Shown here: piece by piece, positions 45,294-54,662 of the stretch
Numbering within the stretch: position 1 is the first letter of the stretch
Layout of the letters: the number at the start of each line of letters is the position of its first letter
Assembly: GCA_003235365.1 (NCBI GenBank)
Contig: QJWJ01000522.1
Span: 1 to 64,000 of the forward strand
Source: Deltaproteobacteria bacterium
GTDB taxonomy: Bacteria; Myxococcota_A; Polyangia; Polyangiales; Polyangiaceae
Direction of reading: 5' to 3'
DNA: 64,000 nucleotides
Notes under the pieces: model-generated
Databases searched by the model: none
Seen by the model: the letters and a program-made list of their open reading frames with translations, nothing else
What the model was told of the DNA's origin: nothing
Program-made: the position numbers and the translations under genes

Positions 45294-47491
45294 TGGCCTC
45301 TTCGTCGTCACAGAACGAGCGCTTGCTGCGCCTCTTCCTCGAAGAGGCTCAGGAGCACTTGCTGGTGATGAACGGCGCGCTGCTGGAAATCGAAGCACGG
45401 CGCGGTGAGCGCGCCGAACACCTCTCGGCGATATTGCGGGCGGCCCACAGCATCAAGGGCGCGGCGTCCGCCGCTGGTCTGAGCCGTGTCAGCGCAATGC
45501 TGCACAACTGGGAATCGTGTGCGCAAACGCTGAGCTCTCGAGAAGACGTCGACGTCAGCGCCCTCGAGCTGTTGTACCGATCCCTCGATGCGATCGAAGG
45601 TCGGATCCAAGAGGACTGCACCGGCACTCGAGCCAAGCTCAGTGCTCCCGGTCCGAACCTGACGGAGCTGCGAACGGCCTTCGGAGAAGCCGTCGATTTG
45701 TTAGACGTCGAATCCGACGCTGTACCCATCGATCCATCGCTCGCCCCGGAATCGGCGCCACCCTTCGACGACGTCGGATCAATTCGCGTCGCGACCGACA
45801 AGATCCAGCGATTGATGAGTGGCGTCGAGGATCTCGTCGCAATCAAGTCGGGGGGTGATCGGCGTTCGAAAGACGTGCGCGAGTTGGAAACCCGACTCGA
45901 ACGTGCCGTGAAGCTCGCCGGACGCATCCGAACCGAAGTGCGGGACAGCCGCACGGGCGGTACCATCCTGGCGCTCATCGAGGAGCTGCACGGCTTGCTC
46001 GGTTCGACGGAGGACTTCGGCTCCCGCCTTTCGCTCGACGTCCGTCGGCACACCCACGGCCTGGACGCCTTGGCGACGCGACTGCAGGACGACATCCGCT
46101 CGGTGCGCATGATCCCCATCGAACAAGCGTTCGCTGCACTACCGCGTTTGGTTCGCGATGTGTCGCGCAAGCTGGGCAAGTCCGTCGAGTACCAACTCGA
46201 GGGCGGCAACACGGAGATCGACCGCGATCTGGTGGATGTGATGAAGGATCCGGTGATGCACTTGATCCGCAACGCCATCGCCCACGGCATCGAGTCCGAC
46301 GAAATCCGTCGCGCTTCCGACAAACCGGTCCCCGGCGTCGTGCGCGTCGAGGCTGTCAGTCGTGCCGGTGGGTTACAACTGTCGATTCGCGACGATGGTG
46401 CGGGCATCGATCTGGAACGCGTGCGACGGATCGCCGTCGAAAAGGGCCTGTTCGGTCAAAGCGAGGCCGACCTGCTCGATCGACAGCAGCTCACACAGTT
46501 GCTGTTTCGCGCGGGGTTTTCGACGGCGCACAAGCTCGACGAAGTCTCGGGTCGAGGCGTTGGCCTCGACGTGGTGCGCCAGCAGGTAGAGGGTTGCGGC
46601 GGAAGCGTCATACTCGAGACGAGCCCGGGCATCGGCACCGAGTTCGCCGTACGCCTCCCGCTGAACCTGACGTCGATGCGGATGCTTCTGACCCGTGTTG
46701 GATCAGAACAGTTCGCATTGCCGATCAACGCGGTACTACGCGTCATGCGCGTTCACCGACAACACATTCGCCAGGTCGATACCGGCCTGGTGTGTGAGGT
46801 CGAAGGCAAACCGGTGCCGATCGAACGGTTGTCTCGCATGCTCAACGTTCAAGACCAGGTGAGCGCGAGCGACAAGAGCCCGGGCATCGTGATCTCTTCA
46901 GGCGCGTCCCAGGCCATGTTGCTCGTCGACGCCATCGAAGGAGAGCACGAACTGATCGTCAAGAGTCTGGGAGATCACTTGGGACGCGTGCAACACGTCG
47001 CTGGCGCCACGGTGTTGGCCTCGGGTCGAATCGTGCCGCTGCTGAACGTGGGCGACATCGTGCAGCAGCTCGTCGGCGCCCGCCAAGCCAAGGCCCTGTT
47101 CGTCGATGACGACGAAGCTCAACGCAAGCGGCACCGAGTGCTCATCGTGGATGACTCGATCACGACGCGCACCTTGGAAAGCAGCATCCTGGAAGCCGTT
47201 GGCTACGAAGTCGACGTCGCAACGGACGGTGTGGACGCGCTATCCAAGCTTTCCCAGAGTCACTTCGACCTCGTCCTGTCCGACTTCCAGATGCCGCGAA
47301 TGGACGGGTTGGAGCTGGCATCGAGAATCAAGGGGGATCCTGCCCTGCACCAGATCCCGGTGATATTGGTCAGTTCGTTGGCGTCGGAGGACGACCGCGC
47401 CCGCGGCCTGAAAGCGGGCGCCGACGCCTATCTCGGCAAGGGTGAGTTCAGCCAAGAACTCTTACTCAAGACGCTGGAGAGATTTCTATGA
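45293..47491 (+). CDS. CheA-type hybrid kinase with C-terminal receiver (WspE/FrzE-like)
   Basis: A 732-aa chemosensory kinase. Order: Hpt domain with the phospho-acceptor in AAHSIKGAASAAG (His52); dimerisation region; ATPase domain (LIRNAIAHGIESD; DDGAGIDLERV; GRGVGLDVVRQQV); CheW domain (about 465-590, RMLLTRVGSEQFALPINAV); and a C-terminal receiver (about 612-732) with LVLSDFQMPRMDG (Asp664). A CheA with its own receiver is a mark of WspE and FrzE; the receiver may act as phosphate sink or output. It autophosphorylates in response to the receptor, then transfers to its own receiver, to CheB, and probably to the last gene of the operon. Confidence 0.95.
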   Translation: MASSSSQNERLLRLFLEEAQEHLLVMNGALLEIEARRGERAEHLSAILRAAHSIKGAASAAGLSRVSAMLHNWESCAQTLSSREDVDVSALELLYRSLDAIEGRIQEDCTGTRAKLSAPGPNLTELRTAFGEAVDLLDVESDAVPIDPSLAPESAPPFDDVGSIRVATDKIQRLMSGVEDLVAIKSGGDRRSKDVRELETRLERAVKLAGRIRTEVRDSRTGGTILALIEELHGLLGSTEDFGSRLSLDVRRHTHGLDALATRLQDDIRSVRMIPIEQAFAALPRLVRDVSRKLGKSVEYQLEGGNTEIDRDLVDVMKDPVMHLIRNAIAHGIESDEIRRASDKPVPGVVRVEAVSRAGGLQLSIRDDGAGIDLERVRRIAVEKGLFGQSEADLLDRQQLTQLLFRAGFSTAHKLDEVSGRGVGLDVVRQQVEGCGGSVILETSPGIGTEFAVRLPLNLTSMRMLLTRVGSEQFALPINAVLRVMRVHRQHIRQVDTGLVCEVEGKPVPIERLSRMLNVQDQVSASDKSPGIVISSGASQAMLLVDAIEGEHELIVKSLGDHLGRVQHVAGATVLASGRIVPLLNVGDIVQQLVGARQAKALFVDDDEAQRKRHRVLIVDDSITTRTLESSILEAVGYEVDVATDGVDALSKLSQSHFDLVLSDFQMPRMDGLELASRIKGDPALHQIPVILVSSLASEDDRARGLKAGADAYLGKGEFSQELLLKTLERFL

Positions 47492-48615
47492 TCATGAGCG
47501 AAATTTCCGGACGGCTAGTTCGAGTTTTGATAGCCGACGATTCGGCGGTCGTACGCGAGTTTCTGCGGGAGCTCATCGACGCCGTCCCGGACATGTTGGT
47601 AGTCGGCATGGCCGTCAACGGGCAAGAGACGGTTTCGTTGACTCGTTCACTGAAACCCGACTTGATAACCATGGACGTCAACATGCCCCGCCTCGACGGC
47701 GTTGAGGCAGCGCGCCAAATCATGGCCGAGGTCCCAACGCCGATTGCGATCGTGACGGGTGCGCCCGTTGGTCCCGGGGAGGCCACGACCTTCCGAGCGA
47801 TGGAAGCCGGAGCTGTCGAAGTCATTGCCAAGCCGAATCGAGCCGACCTCCTCTCATCTGAAGCCCGCAGAGCTTCTTTCATCCAGCAGTTGCGCAACGT
47901 TGCGCGTGTCGGCGTGGTCGGAATCCGCCGCGGCACGACAACCCGCACCGTCACGAATCTCGGCTCTGGCCCCCCAACCGCACCGTCTTCAATACCCGTT
48001 CCAGCGGGGCCGGGCCTGTTCCCGGATTGCGCGCAACTCATCGCGATCGGAGCGTCGACGGGTGGACCGCCGTGCATTCGGACGATTCTCGACACGCTCG
48101 ATCCGAGCCGATGCCCGCCGGTCATCATCACTCAGCACATGTCCGCGCAGTTTTTGTGTGGGTTCGCGGAGTGGCTCAACAGCAGCTGTTCACTCAACGT
48201 TCACATGGGCCAATCGGGACAGCGGCTGCTACCGGGCTCTGTTTACATTGCCCCGGGAGACAGGCACCTGGTGGTGACCGATAGGGGACGCATCGCTGTT
48301 CTCGACGGGCCACCAGTGCAGTATCAAAAGCCGTCCGTCGACGTGTTGTTCCAATCCGTCGCAGACCGCTATGGCGACGGGGCCATTGGTGTGCTGCTCA
48401 CCGGAATGGGACAAGACGGAGCACTCGGCCTGAGGAAGATGTTCGACCGAGGTGCGTGGACCATCACGCAGAGTAAAGATAGTAGTCTCGTCTACGGAAT
48501 GCCCGGTGTAGCTGTGCAGCTCGGAGCATCCCGTGTTTCAGCCAATCCGCTCCACATCGGTCGACTTCTACGAAGAGTCGAGTGGACGAACGGACGGGTG
48601 GGCGTCTCAGCATGA
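47488..48615 (+). CDS. CheB-type protein-glutamate methylesterase (WspF-like)
   Basis: A 375-aa adaptation enzyme. The receiver domain has LIADDSAVVREFL and the phospho-acceptor in LITMDVNMPRLDG (Asp63). After a Pro/Gly-rich linker, the methylesterase domain contains the catalytic Ser in AIGASTGGPP (Ser190), the His in ITQHMSAQF and the Asp in LLTGMGQDGALG. It removes receptor methyl groups added by the CheR-TPR. The start overlaps the cheA stop by 4 bp. Confidence 0.95.
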   Translation: MIMSEISGRLVRVLIADDSAVVREFLRELIDAVPDMLVVGMAVNGQETVSLTRSLKPDLITMDVNMPRLDGVEAARQIMAEVPTPIAIVTGAPVGPGEATTFRAMEAGAVEVIAKPNRADLLSSEARRASFIQQLRNVARVGVVGIRRGTTTRTVTNLGSGPPTAPSSIPVPAGPGLFPDCAQLIAIGASTGGPPCIRTILDTLDPSRCPPVIITQHMSAQFLCGFAEWLNSSCSLNVHMGQSGQRLLPGSVYIAPGDRHLVVTDRGRIAVLDGPPVQYQKPSVDVLFQSVADRYGDGAIGVLLTGMGQDGALGLRKMFDRGAWTITQSKDSSLVYGMPGVAVQLGASRVSANPLHIGRLLRRVEWTNGRVGVSA

Positions 48616-48625
48616 AGGGGGCAAC

Positions 48626-49081
48626 GTGCAAGATCGATCAGGTTCCAGGTTGATACCAATGGGTGAAAACAGAGTAGTAGGAAAAGTGCTCGTCATCGAC
48701 GATTCGCCGACTGCTAGGGCGAGCATCGCAAACGTGTTGGGGCGCGCCGGCTGGGATGTTTTCGAACTACCATCCGCGATCGGTGCCACCCGCACGATCC
48801 TGCGCTACGAGGTCGACGCGGTGATTGTGGACATCAGCATGCCCGGATTGTCGGGGGACAAGCTCGTGTCCGTGCTCAGGCGAAACCCACGACTGCGAGG
48901 GCTGGTGGTCATCGTCGTTTCCGGCCTCACCGACACTGAGCTGGAGGCGGTCAGGACCAGAGTCCCCGCAGACGCCGTCCTATCCAAGCAGGAGATTCAA
49001 TCCGCGCTGGTTGCCACGCTGCATCGCACACGATCACTGCGCCGCATCGGGATGGAGGCTCGCGTCGAAGAAACGGGCTGA
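48626..49081 (+). CDS. Stand-alone receiver protein, last gene of the chemosensory operon
   Basis: A single-domain receiver of 151 aa. The fold begins at GKVLVIDDSPTARASI, with the phospho-acceptor in VIVDISMPGLSG, Ser in VVSGLTD and Lys in LSKQEIQ. There is no effector domain, so it acts by protein contact, as CheY does. In Wsp systems this place is held by the diguanylate cyclase WspR, so the output has changed. The start is chosen at GTG 48626, with GGGGG 5 nt upstream and 10 bp after cheB; an alternative is ATG 48659. Confidence 0.88.
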   Translation: MQDRSGSRLIPMGENRVVGKVLVIDDSPTARASIANVLGRAGWDVFELPSAIGATRTILRYEVDAVIVDISMPGLSGDKLVSVLRRNPRLRGLVVIVVSGLTDTELEAVRTRVPADAVLSKQEIQSALVATLHRTRSLRRIGMEARVEETG

Positions 49082-49189
49082 GTGAGAAAGTATGGTCGGA
49101 TGCGGCAGTTGATGAAACGCCGGGCGCGATCACCCCAAAAACTCACCGCAAGCCTGGCCACTCGGGGCGACCTACACTAGACAAAGCGG

Positions 49190-50494
49190 ATGCCGCTTCC
49201 GCCAGCTCAACCCAATCCGGGAGCGTCGGCAACCACCCGCCGACAGTTCCTGCGCAGCGGTCTGGCATTGAGCGGTGGTCTGTTCGCGGGGTGCCAGTCA
49301 AGACCCTCCTCCACGGGGCGTAGTTCGCCCACGCCACCCAAATCCCGCCAACCCGACGCGTCGACTCCGAGCGCTCCCCTCCGGGACGACGGACACCCTT
49401 GGGACGCCTCGACGGGTGAAGACTGCACCGATGGCGGTCCACGCGAGTACGTCGACGACGTGCCATTCGTCGGGGAGGACGACGCTCCGTTCGAGGTCGC
49501 AATCAACGAGGGGCTCGACGGCAGACTCTTCACGGATCTGACCCGGCTGACGTCGCGGAATCTCATCGTCGCGAACGACGCTTTCTACATCCGAACGCGA
49601 CGGCCTGACCGCCTGACATCGCTGTCACCGTGGACGATTCGAGTGCACGGCACGGTTCAGCGTGAGCTGACGTTGAACGTCGAACAGTTGCGCGCGAGGG
49701 AGCGTGCACTGGGAACCCATCTGCTCGAGTGCAGCGGCAATGGTCGTGGCGCAGGATTCGGCATGCTCAGTAGCGCCGAATGGGGCGGAATCGAAGTATT
49801 GGACGCGCTTTCGGATGCATCAGCTACTTCACCTGAAGCCCGCATCCTGATCAGCGGCTTTGATGACCACTCGCTTCCGTCAGCCAACAACCATTCGACT
49901 CCCGGAGCGAGCTGGATCTTCACGCGTACACAGCTCGAATCAGCCGGCGCGTTCTTCGCGACGAGCATGAACGGCGAGGCGCTTCCCCCCGACCACGGTG
50001 CACCAATCCGCTTGGTCGTGCCGGGCTGGTACGGCTGCACTTGCATCAAGTGGGTCGACGAGATCGAGTTCGTGCCCGACGACGCCGCCGCGACGTCACA
50101 GATGCTCGAGTTTGCCTCGCGCACCCATCAGTCGGGAACACCCGAGTTGGCCCGCGACTATCTGCCCGCCGTGATCGATACGGCCGCGATGCCAATCCGC
50201 GTGGAACGCTGGCGCAACAACGCCGGGTCGATTGTCTACCGTGTCGTGGGCATCGTCTGGGGTGGAACCGAACCCGTCTCCGAGCTGGAGATCCGCTTCG
50301 GTGACGGCACGTGGAGCCGGGTTCCGCTGTGTACAGCACCGTCCCAAACCACGAGCTGGTCACTTTGGTCCCATTGGTGGCAGCCGTCGGCGTCGGGAAC
50401 CTACTCGATCGTGCTCCGCGTCGGAGATCCTAACGTGCGTACTCGCCGTCTGGATCGACAGTACTACCTGCGCGAAGTAACCGTGGACGTCTGA
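49190..50494 (+). CDS. Tat-exported sulfite-oxidase-like molybdopterin enzyme
   Basis: A 434-aa oxidoreductase. The N-terminus carries a twin-arginine signal (TTRRQFLRSGLALS) ending in GLFAGC, so it may be a Tat-exported lipoprotein. The sulfite-oxidase domain has the Mo-ligating Cys in HLLECSGNGR (Cys181). It also has the segments DDHSLPSANN, HGAPIRLVVPGWYGCTCIKWVDEI and the C-terminal dimerisation domain (YRVVGIVWGGTEPVSELEIRF). No haem domain is fused. The substrate may be sulfite or another small sulfur or nitrogen compound; the electron acceptor is not adjacent. It is convergent with the repeat-rich lipoprotein. Confidence 0.88.
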   Translation: MPLPPAQPNPGASATTRRQFLRSGLALSGGLFAGCQSRPSSTGRSSPTPPKSRQPDASTPSAPLRDDGHPWDASTGEDCTDGGPREYVDDVPFVGEDDAPFEVAINEGLDGRLFTDLTRLTSRNLIVANDAFYIRTRRPDRLTSLSPWTIRVHGTVQRELTLNVEQLRARERALGTHLLECSGNGRGAGFGMLSSAEWGGIEVLDALSDASATSPEARILISGFDDHSLPSANNHSTPGASWIFTRTQLESAGAFFATSMNGEALPPDHGAPIRLVVPGWYGCTCIKWVDEIEFVPDDAAATSQMLEFASRTHQSGTPELARDYLPAVIDTAAMPIRVERWRNNAGSIVYRVVGIVWGGTEPVSELEIRFGDGTWSRVPLCTAPSQTTSWSLWSHWWQPSASGTYSIVLRVGDPNVRTRRLDRQYYLREVTVDV

Positions 50495-50536
50495 CTCCAG
50501 ACTCCACACGCTCTCACCAGTGCCGACAAACGACAC

Positions 50537-50569
50537 GGCCCCGCGACGGCTAACCACCGTCGCAGGGCC
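50537..50569. terminator. Bidirectional terminator-like hairpin
   Basis: GGCCCCGCGACGG / CCGTCGCAGGGCC: a 13-nt arm pair with one mismatch and a 7-nt loop in the 99-bp gap between convergent genes. The tail is T-poor. Confidence 0.65.
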
Positions 50570-50593
50570 AACGTCGGTTGGATCCGCTCGCCG

Positions 50594-51757
50594 CTACTTC
50601 TTCTTGCCGCCCGAGCTACCGCTACCCCCACCATTCTCGCCAGTTCCGCCGCTGCTGCTATTGCCGGCGCTCTTGCCCTTGCCCGCGCCGTAGGCGTTGC
50701 CCTTGGGATCGAAGACGTGGTCGTGATTGTTGTCACCGTAGCCGTGCCCGTTCTTGGCCTTGCCATCGTCGCAGCCGCTCTCGCAGTCGCCGTCACGCGC
50801 ACCGTCGTCGTCTGCGCCGCCGTTCTCCGATCCATCGCCACCGGACATGCCGTCGTCGGCACCGCCTGACGTGCCGTCGTCGTCGCCATCGGACATGCCG
50901 TCGTCGGCACCGCCTGACGTGCCGTCGTCGTCGCCATCGGACATGCCGTCGTCGACACCGCCTGACGTACCGTCGTCAGGGCTGACGTCGCCGCTGCCGC
51001 CGGTGCCCCCAAACGTCGAATTGGAGGAGCCACCGCTCACGCCAACGCCGTCTGGAGCCGCGGCGGGCCCGGAGCTTCCCGACGGATCGGTTTGCTCACC
51101 GCTGCCGTCACCCGATGAACCACTGCCACTCCATCCCCAGCTCGACCCACCGCCGCTGGTCCCCGTCCCCGATCCGTCAGTCGCACCACTCGCGCCAAAC
51201 TGTGAACCGTCGGCACCACTGCCGTCGCTGGTGCCGTAGCCTGACCCACTACCGCCCCCCGACGTCAGCGAACTGCTCGATTCCCCCTCGCTCCCGCTCG
51301 AAGTCGTCCCTGCGCCATCGCCGTCGAAGGATGTGTTGCTACCGGACTGATCGCCGAATTCCGGATCGGTCGCCTCCGGACCGTCGACTTCGTCCGCAAA
51401 GCCATCGCCCAAGCCTTCATCCGCAGGCGCACCGAGATCGCCGTCCAGCGCCGGGTCGTAGCCCTCAGGGTCGCCCGCCCCAGCAGGATCGGAATCGGAT
51501 CCGAACCCATCGGGGTCCGAGTTACCAGACGGGTCGGCGAAGTCGCCGCCCTCGCTCCAGCTCCCTCCCTGATCTGCCGTCGGGTCGCTTGGATCACCGG
51601 GTGTGGGGGGATACGCCGGGTCGCCCTCCAAGTCACCCATCTCAGGGTCGGAATAGCCGGAGTTGTTGTCGTAGTGAGGCGCCTCGGAACATGCCGCGGT
51701 GAGCACCAAGCCGAGAGCCGTCAAACCCAAACCAGATCGCGAGAGCAGGAGCTTCAT
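50594..51757 (-). CDS. Asp/Gly/Ser-rich repeat lipoprotein
   Basis: A 387-aa lipoprotein. The signal peptide MKLLLSRSGLGLTALGLVL ends in the lipobox LTAAC. The mature protein is almost wholly low-complexity Asp, Gly, Ser, Pro and Thr. It includes a 16-residue tandem repeat (DDGTSGGADDGMSDGD) and ends with a Lys tail (GGKKK). No known domain. It is extremely acidic, likely disordered and possibly calcium binding at the cell surface. ATG 51757 is chosen because the signal peptide starts there; the track's upstream 51 residues lack sense. Confidence 0.8.
   Translation of the reverse strand: MKLLLSRSGLGLTALGLVLTAACSEAPHYDNNSGYSDPEMGDLEGDPAYPPTPGDPSDPTADQGGSWSEGGDFADPSGNSDPDGFGSDSDPAGAGDPEGYDPALDGDLGAPADEGLGDGFADEVDGPEATDPEFGDQSGSNTSFDGDGAGTTSSGSEGESSSSLTSGGGSGSGYGTSDGSGADGSQFGASGATDGSGTGTSGGGSSWGWSGSGSSGDGSGEQTDPSGSSGPAAAPDGVGVSGGSSNSTFGGTGGSGDVSPDDGTSGGVDDGMSDGDDDGTSGGADDGMSDGDDDGTSGGADDGMSGGDGSENGGADDDGARDGDCESGCDDGKAKNGHGYGDNNHDHVFDPKGNAYGAGKGKSAGNSSSGGTGENGGGSGSSGGKKK
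50843..50986. repeat. 48-bp tandem repeat, three copies
   Basis: A 48-bp unit beginning GGACATGCCGTCGTCG is repeated exactly in register at 50843, 50891 and 50939, the third copy slightly diverged. It encodes the 16-aa unit of the lipoprotein and keeps the reading frame. Copy number is likely to vary between strains. Confidence 0.9.
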
Positions 51758-52023
51758 GGTCCCCCAGTACGGCGCAGCGCGGCAAAGGCGGAGCGGCGTG
51801 AATGTGAATGTCTGATCTCGCGGCGTAAACTTAAGGGGTGGCACGTCGCTTCGGTTCACACCGGTGCCCGCGTTCCCTTCCGGAGCAACCGCATCACAGT
51901 TCCAACGCAACGCGACGTCCGCCAGCCCGCGGAAACGCGCCAGACAGTCGGCGTCGCCACACGACGAGACCGTCGTTATCCTACAGGAATCAATAGCCTT
52001 TGAGGGCTATCCCATCTCCCCAC

Positions 52024-54561
52024 TCAGGGTACGAGCAGTGCGTCGACGTGCTCCGCTTCACGATGACTGGCCAGGCGTGAGACCAGGTTCTCGCGCGAGC
52101 TCCAAGGCATCACGTTCCCCTTGGGCGTGTCGTACTCGAGGCGCAGATTGTCGTCCGTCGAGACGAGGTCGGAGACGGCGCGCTCCGATTCGTCCGCCGC
52201 CTGACGAATGAATGCGTCGATCCCGCGTTCGGTGACGAGCACGTCCGCCAACAGCGACGCGAGCGAGCGGTCCGCGGGCAGCAGGTCGGCAAGCTCCGAG
52301 CGGCCTTGGAGCACCCTCAATGCCTGAACCGAGGCACGCAACGGGCGATGGGAAGCCACGAGGATCCCCTGCCCGCCACCATAGAACAATGCCACGTGCT
52401 CGAACTGCTGTCGCAACGTGTGCAGCACCGTTGCGAACACGTCGTCGTGCATGTGGTGCAGCTGCACCCATTGCTGGAAGATCCCCCCTTCGGTCAAACG
52501 CTCTCCGACCAGTTCGTAGAAATCGCGGCTGTATAGCGCGGCGGCCCCCGCAAACCACACACTCGACAGCTCCATGCCGATGAGGTCGTAGCGTGCGGTG
52601 CTGGTCAATAGATGGTTGCGCCCGTCGTTGATATGCAAAGTCAAACGCGGATCGTCGAGCGCACCGTGATTGACCGACGTGAAGTAATCGCTCGCTGCCT
52701 CGACGATTGCCGGTGAGATCTCGACCACGTCGATCTGGCGCCACGGGTAGCCAGCGTAGGTGCCCAACGTCGTGCCAGTGCCCAGACCGATGACCAGAGC
52801 ACGAGCGAAGTCGGAAACGAACAGCGACGGGTAATGCGCAAAGAAGCGCTGGGCGTGCATCTCCAAGCCGTCGTTCCCCTGGAATTTGCCGTTGGTCAGC
52901 AGCGTGTGAACGCCGTTGTCGGCTTCGGTGATGGTGGTGATCCCGCCGTGCACGTCTTCCCGAACGAAGGGAACCTGCCTCGGCGGCGTGTAGCCACTGA
53001 AGTAGACGTTGCTCCCAGCGGTCAAGCGCGCCAGATCCCAACGCGGGAGCAACACGGCTGCCCCGGCCAGCGCAAACAGAACGAGTCTTTGAAACGACGC
53101 TCGCTGGCGAAGCCCGTCACCCGCCGCCAACAGCGCTCCGGCCCCCGCCAGTACCAGCGCGACGCCGCGTAGACTCAGCTCAGATCCGAAACTGGGAAGC
53201 AGGACGTACCCGGCCAAGAGCGACCCGAAAATGGCACCGAGCGTGTTGCTCACCGTCAGCGAGCCGACCCACGCTCCAACGTCCGCGCGCTGCGCGATCG
53301 AGCGCAACACTAACGGAAACGTCAAACCCATGAGCACCGTGGGCACGACGAGGATCGCCGCGGCGACCGTCGCCCGCACGACTTCGCGCCCCCAAAAGCC
53401 GTTCACGACGTGGCCCGCCGCGCCGAAGATCGGAGGCAACAGATCCCACACCGGCAACACCGCCAACGTGGCGCAACCGCTCAGCGACAAGCTGATGCTC
53501 AGCGCATGACTGCCGAAGCGTCGTTCGACGTTGGGGGCGAAGGCCGCCCCTGCAAACAAGCAGAGCAGGAACACTGCCAAGATGACGCTGAAGGCGTAGA
53601 CGCTGTTGCCGACGACGACCGCCAACAGGTGCGTATTGACCACCTCAGCAACGAACACGACGGCGCCGGACAACGCTGCAACCCACTGCAGGCGCGCCTT
53701 GGTCGTGCTGCCGTCGGCGTGGACCGCATGCACCTGCTCGCGAGGACGCAGCTCACGCCGCAAGGATACTGCGGGAGGCTCCTCCACCTCGTGTGCGGTC
53801 GACGAGACGGCGTGAATTCTGAGCCCCGCGATACTTGCCGCCACGCCGATCAGCCCAGTCAGGCCAGCGGCCAACTGCAAGGTACCCGACAAGCCGAGCG
53901 TGGGGAGCAGCGTGTACGCTGCCAGAAGCGCTCCCAACGCGCCGCCGAAAGTGTTTGCTGCGTACAGCGCGTTCAGACGCGAATTGGATTCACCACTGCC
54001 GGCACTGCGCAACGCGGGCGCCAGCAACGGCAGGGTCATGCCCATGGCGGTCGTCGGGATCACGACGACGAGCGCCGCAAACAACCAGCGCAGCCCAGTA
54101 ACGAGCACGAGTGACCCCTCGAAGCGCACGGCAAGTTCGACGTACGCGGGAGTCAAAGCCTGGAAAGCAACGGGAGCCAGAGCGATCGATACCGCGGCGC
54201 ACAGCTCCGCGACACCGTAGGCCAGCAGCGGTCTGCGCACTCGACCCGCGAGCTTCCCCCCGAAGTGTGAGCCCAACATCAACCCACACATGAAGGCGGC
54301 AAGCACGGCGCTGATCGCGTAGGCCGTGGCACCAAACACGGTGCTGAGGTACTTGGAAAAGCAAACTTGGTCGATCAGCCCCAGTCCCCCGGACACGCTG
54401 AACAAGCAGCACAGCACGGCAAACGTGCTCGCGCTGAGTTCGCTCCTCGCGGGCGACTCTCGTCGGGACGACGCTGCGCCATTGCCCACATCCTGCGCCG
54501 CGGGTTCCGACACCGCCAGGTCGCGTGCAGCGCTCCCCTCACTCGCTCGTCGTGATTCCAT
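52024..54561 (-). CDS. Multi-pass membrane protein fused to a spermidine-synthase-like domain
   Basis: An 845-aa fusion. The N-terminal ~530 residues contain about 14 hydrophobic helices (LIDQVCFSKYLSTVFGATAYAISAV, AVVFVAEVVNTHLLAVVVGNSVYAFSVI). The two halves are similar, each with a 'NALYAANTFGGALGALLAAYTLLPTLG' / 'SLTVSNTLGAIFGSLLAGYVLLPSFG' segment, so the domain is duplicated. The C-terminal ~300 residues form a Rossmann domain like spermidine synthase: VIGLGTGTTLGTY, VVEISPAIVEAA, INDGRNHLL and YDLIGMELSS. Whether it makes a polyamine is unknown; such fusions are common but poorly characterised. ATG 54561 is chosen, 54582 being an alternative. Confidence 0.82.
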   Translation of the reverse strand: MESRRASEGSAARDLAVSEPAAQDVGNGAASSRRESPARSELSASTFAVLCCLFSVSGGLGLIDQVCFSKYLSTVFGATAYAISAVLAAFMCGLMLGSHFGGKLAGRVRRPLLAYGVAELCAAVSIALAPVAFQALTPAYVELAVRFEGSLVLVTGLRWLFAALVVVIPTTAMGMTLPLLAPALRSAGSGESNSRLNALYAANTFGGALGALLAAYTLLPTLGLSGTLQLAAGLTGLIGVAASIAGLRIHAVSSTAHEVEEPPAVSLRRELRPREQVHAVHADGSTTKARLQWVAALSGAVVFVAEVVNTHLLAVVVGNSVYAFSVILAVFLLCLFAGAAFAPNVERRFGSHALSISLSLSGCATLAVLPVWDLLPPIFGAAGHVVNGFWGREVVRATVAAAILVVPTVLMGLTFPLVLRSIAQRADVGAWVGSLTVSNTLGAIFGSLLAGYVLLPSFGSELSLRGVALVLAGAGALLAAGDGLRQRASFQRLVLFALAGAAVLLPRWDLARLTAGSNVYFSGYTPPRQVPFVREDVHGGITTITEADNGVHTLLTNGKFQGNDGLEMHAQRFFAHYPSLFVSDFARALVIGLGTGTTLGTYAGYPWRQIDVVEISPAIVEAASDYFTSVNHGALDDPRLTLHINDGRNHLLTSTARYDLIGMELSSVWFAGAAALYSRDFYELVGERLTEGGIFQQWVQLHHMHDDVFATVLHTLRQQFEHVALFYGGGQGILVASHRPLRASVQALRVLQGRSELADLLPADRSLASLLADVLVTERGIDAFIRQAADESERAVSDLVSTDDNLRLEYDTPKGNVMPWSSRENLVSRLASHREAEHVDALLVP

Positions 54562-54662
54562 CCCGCCGCGACTAGAGCACATCTCGAAGCGATCCGCGAC
54601 CGAATGCTTCCTTGCAGTCACCGCGCACCGATGCGGGCCGTGTTGCCGCACCCGCAAGCGGC

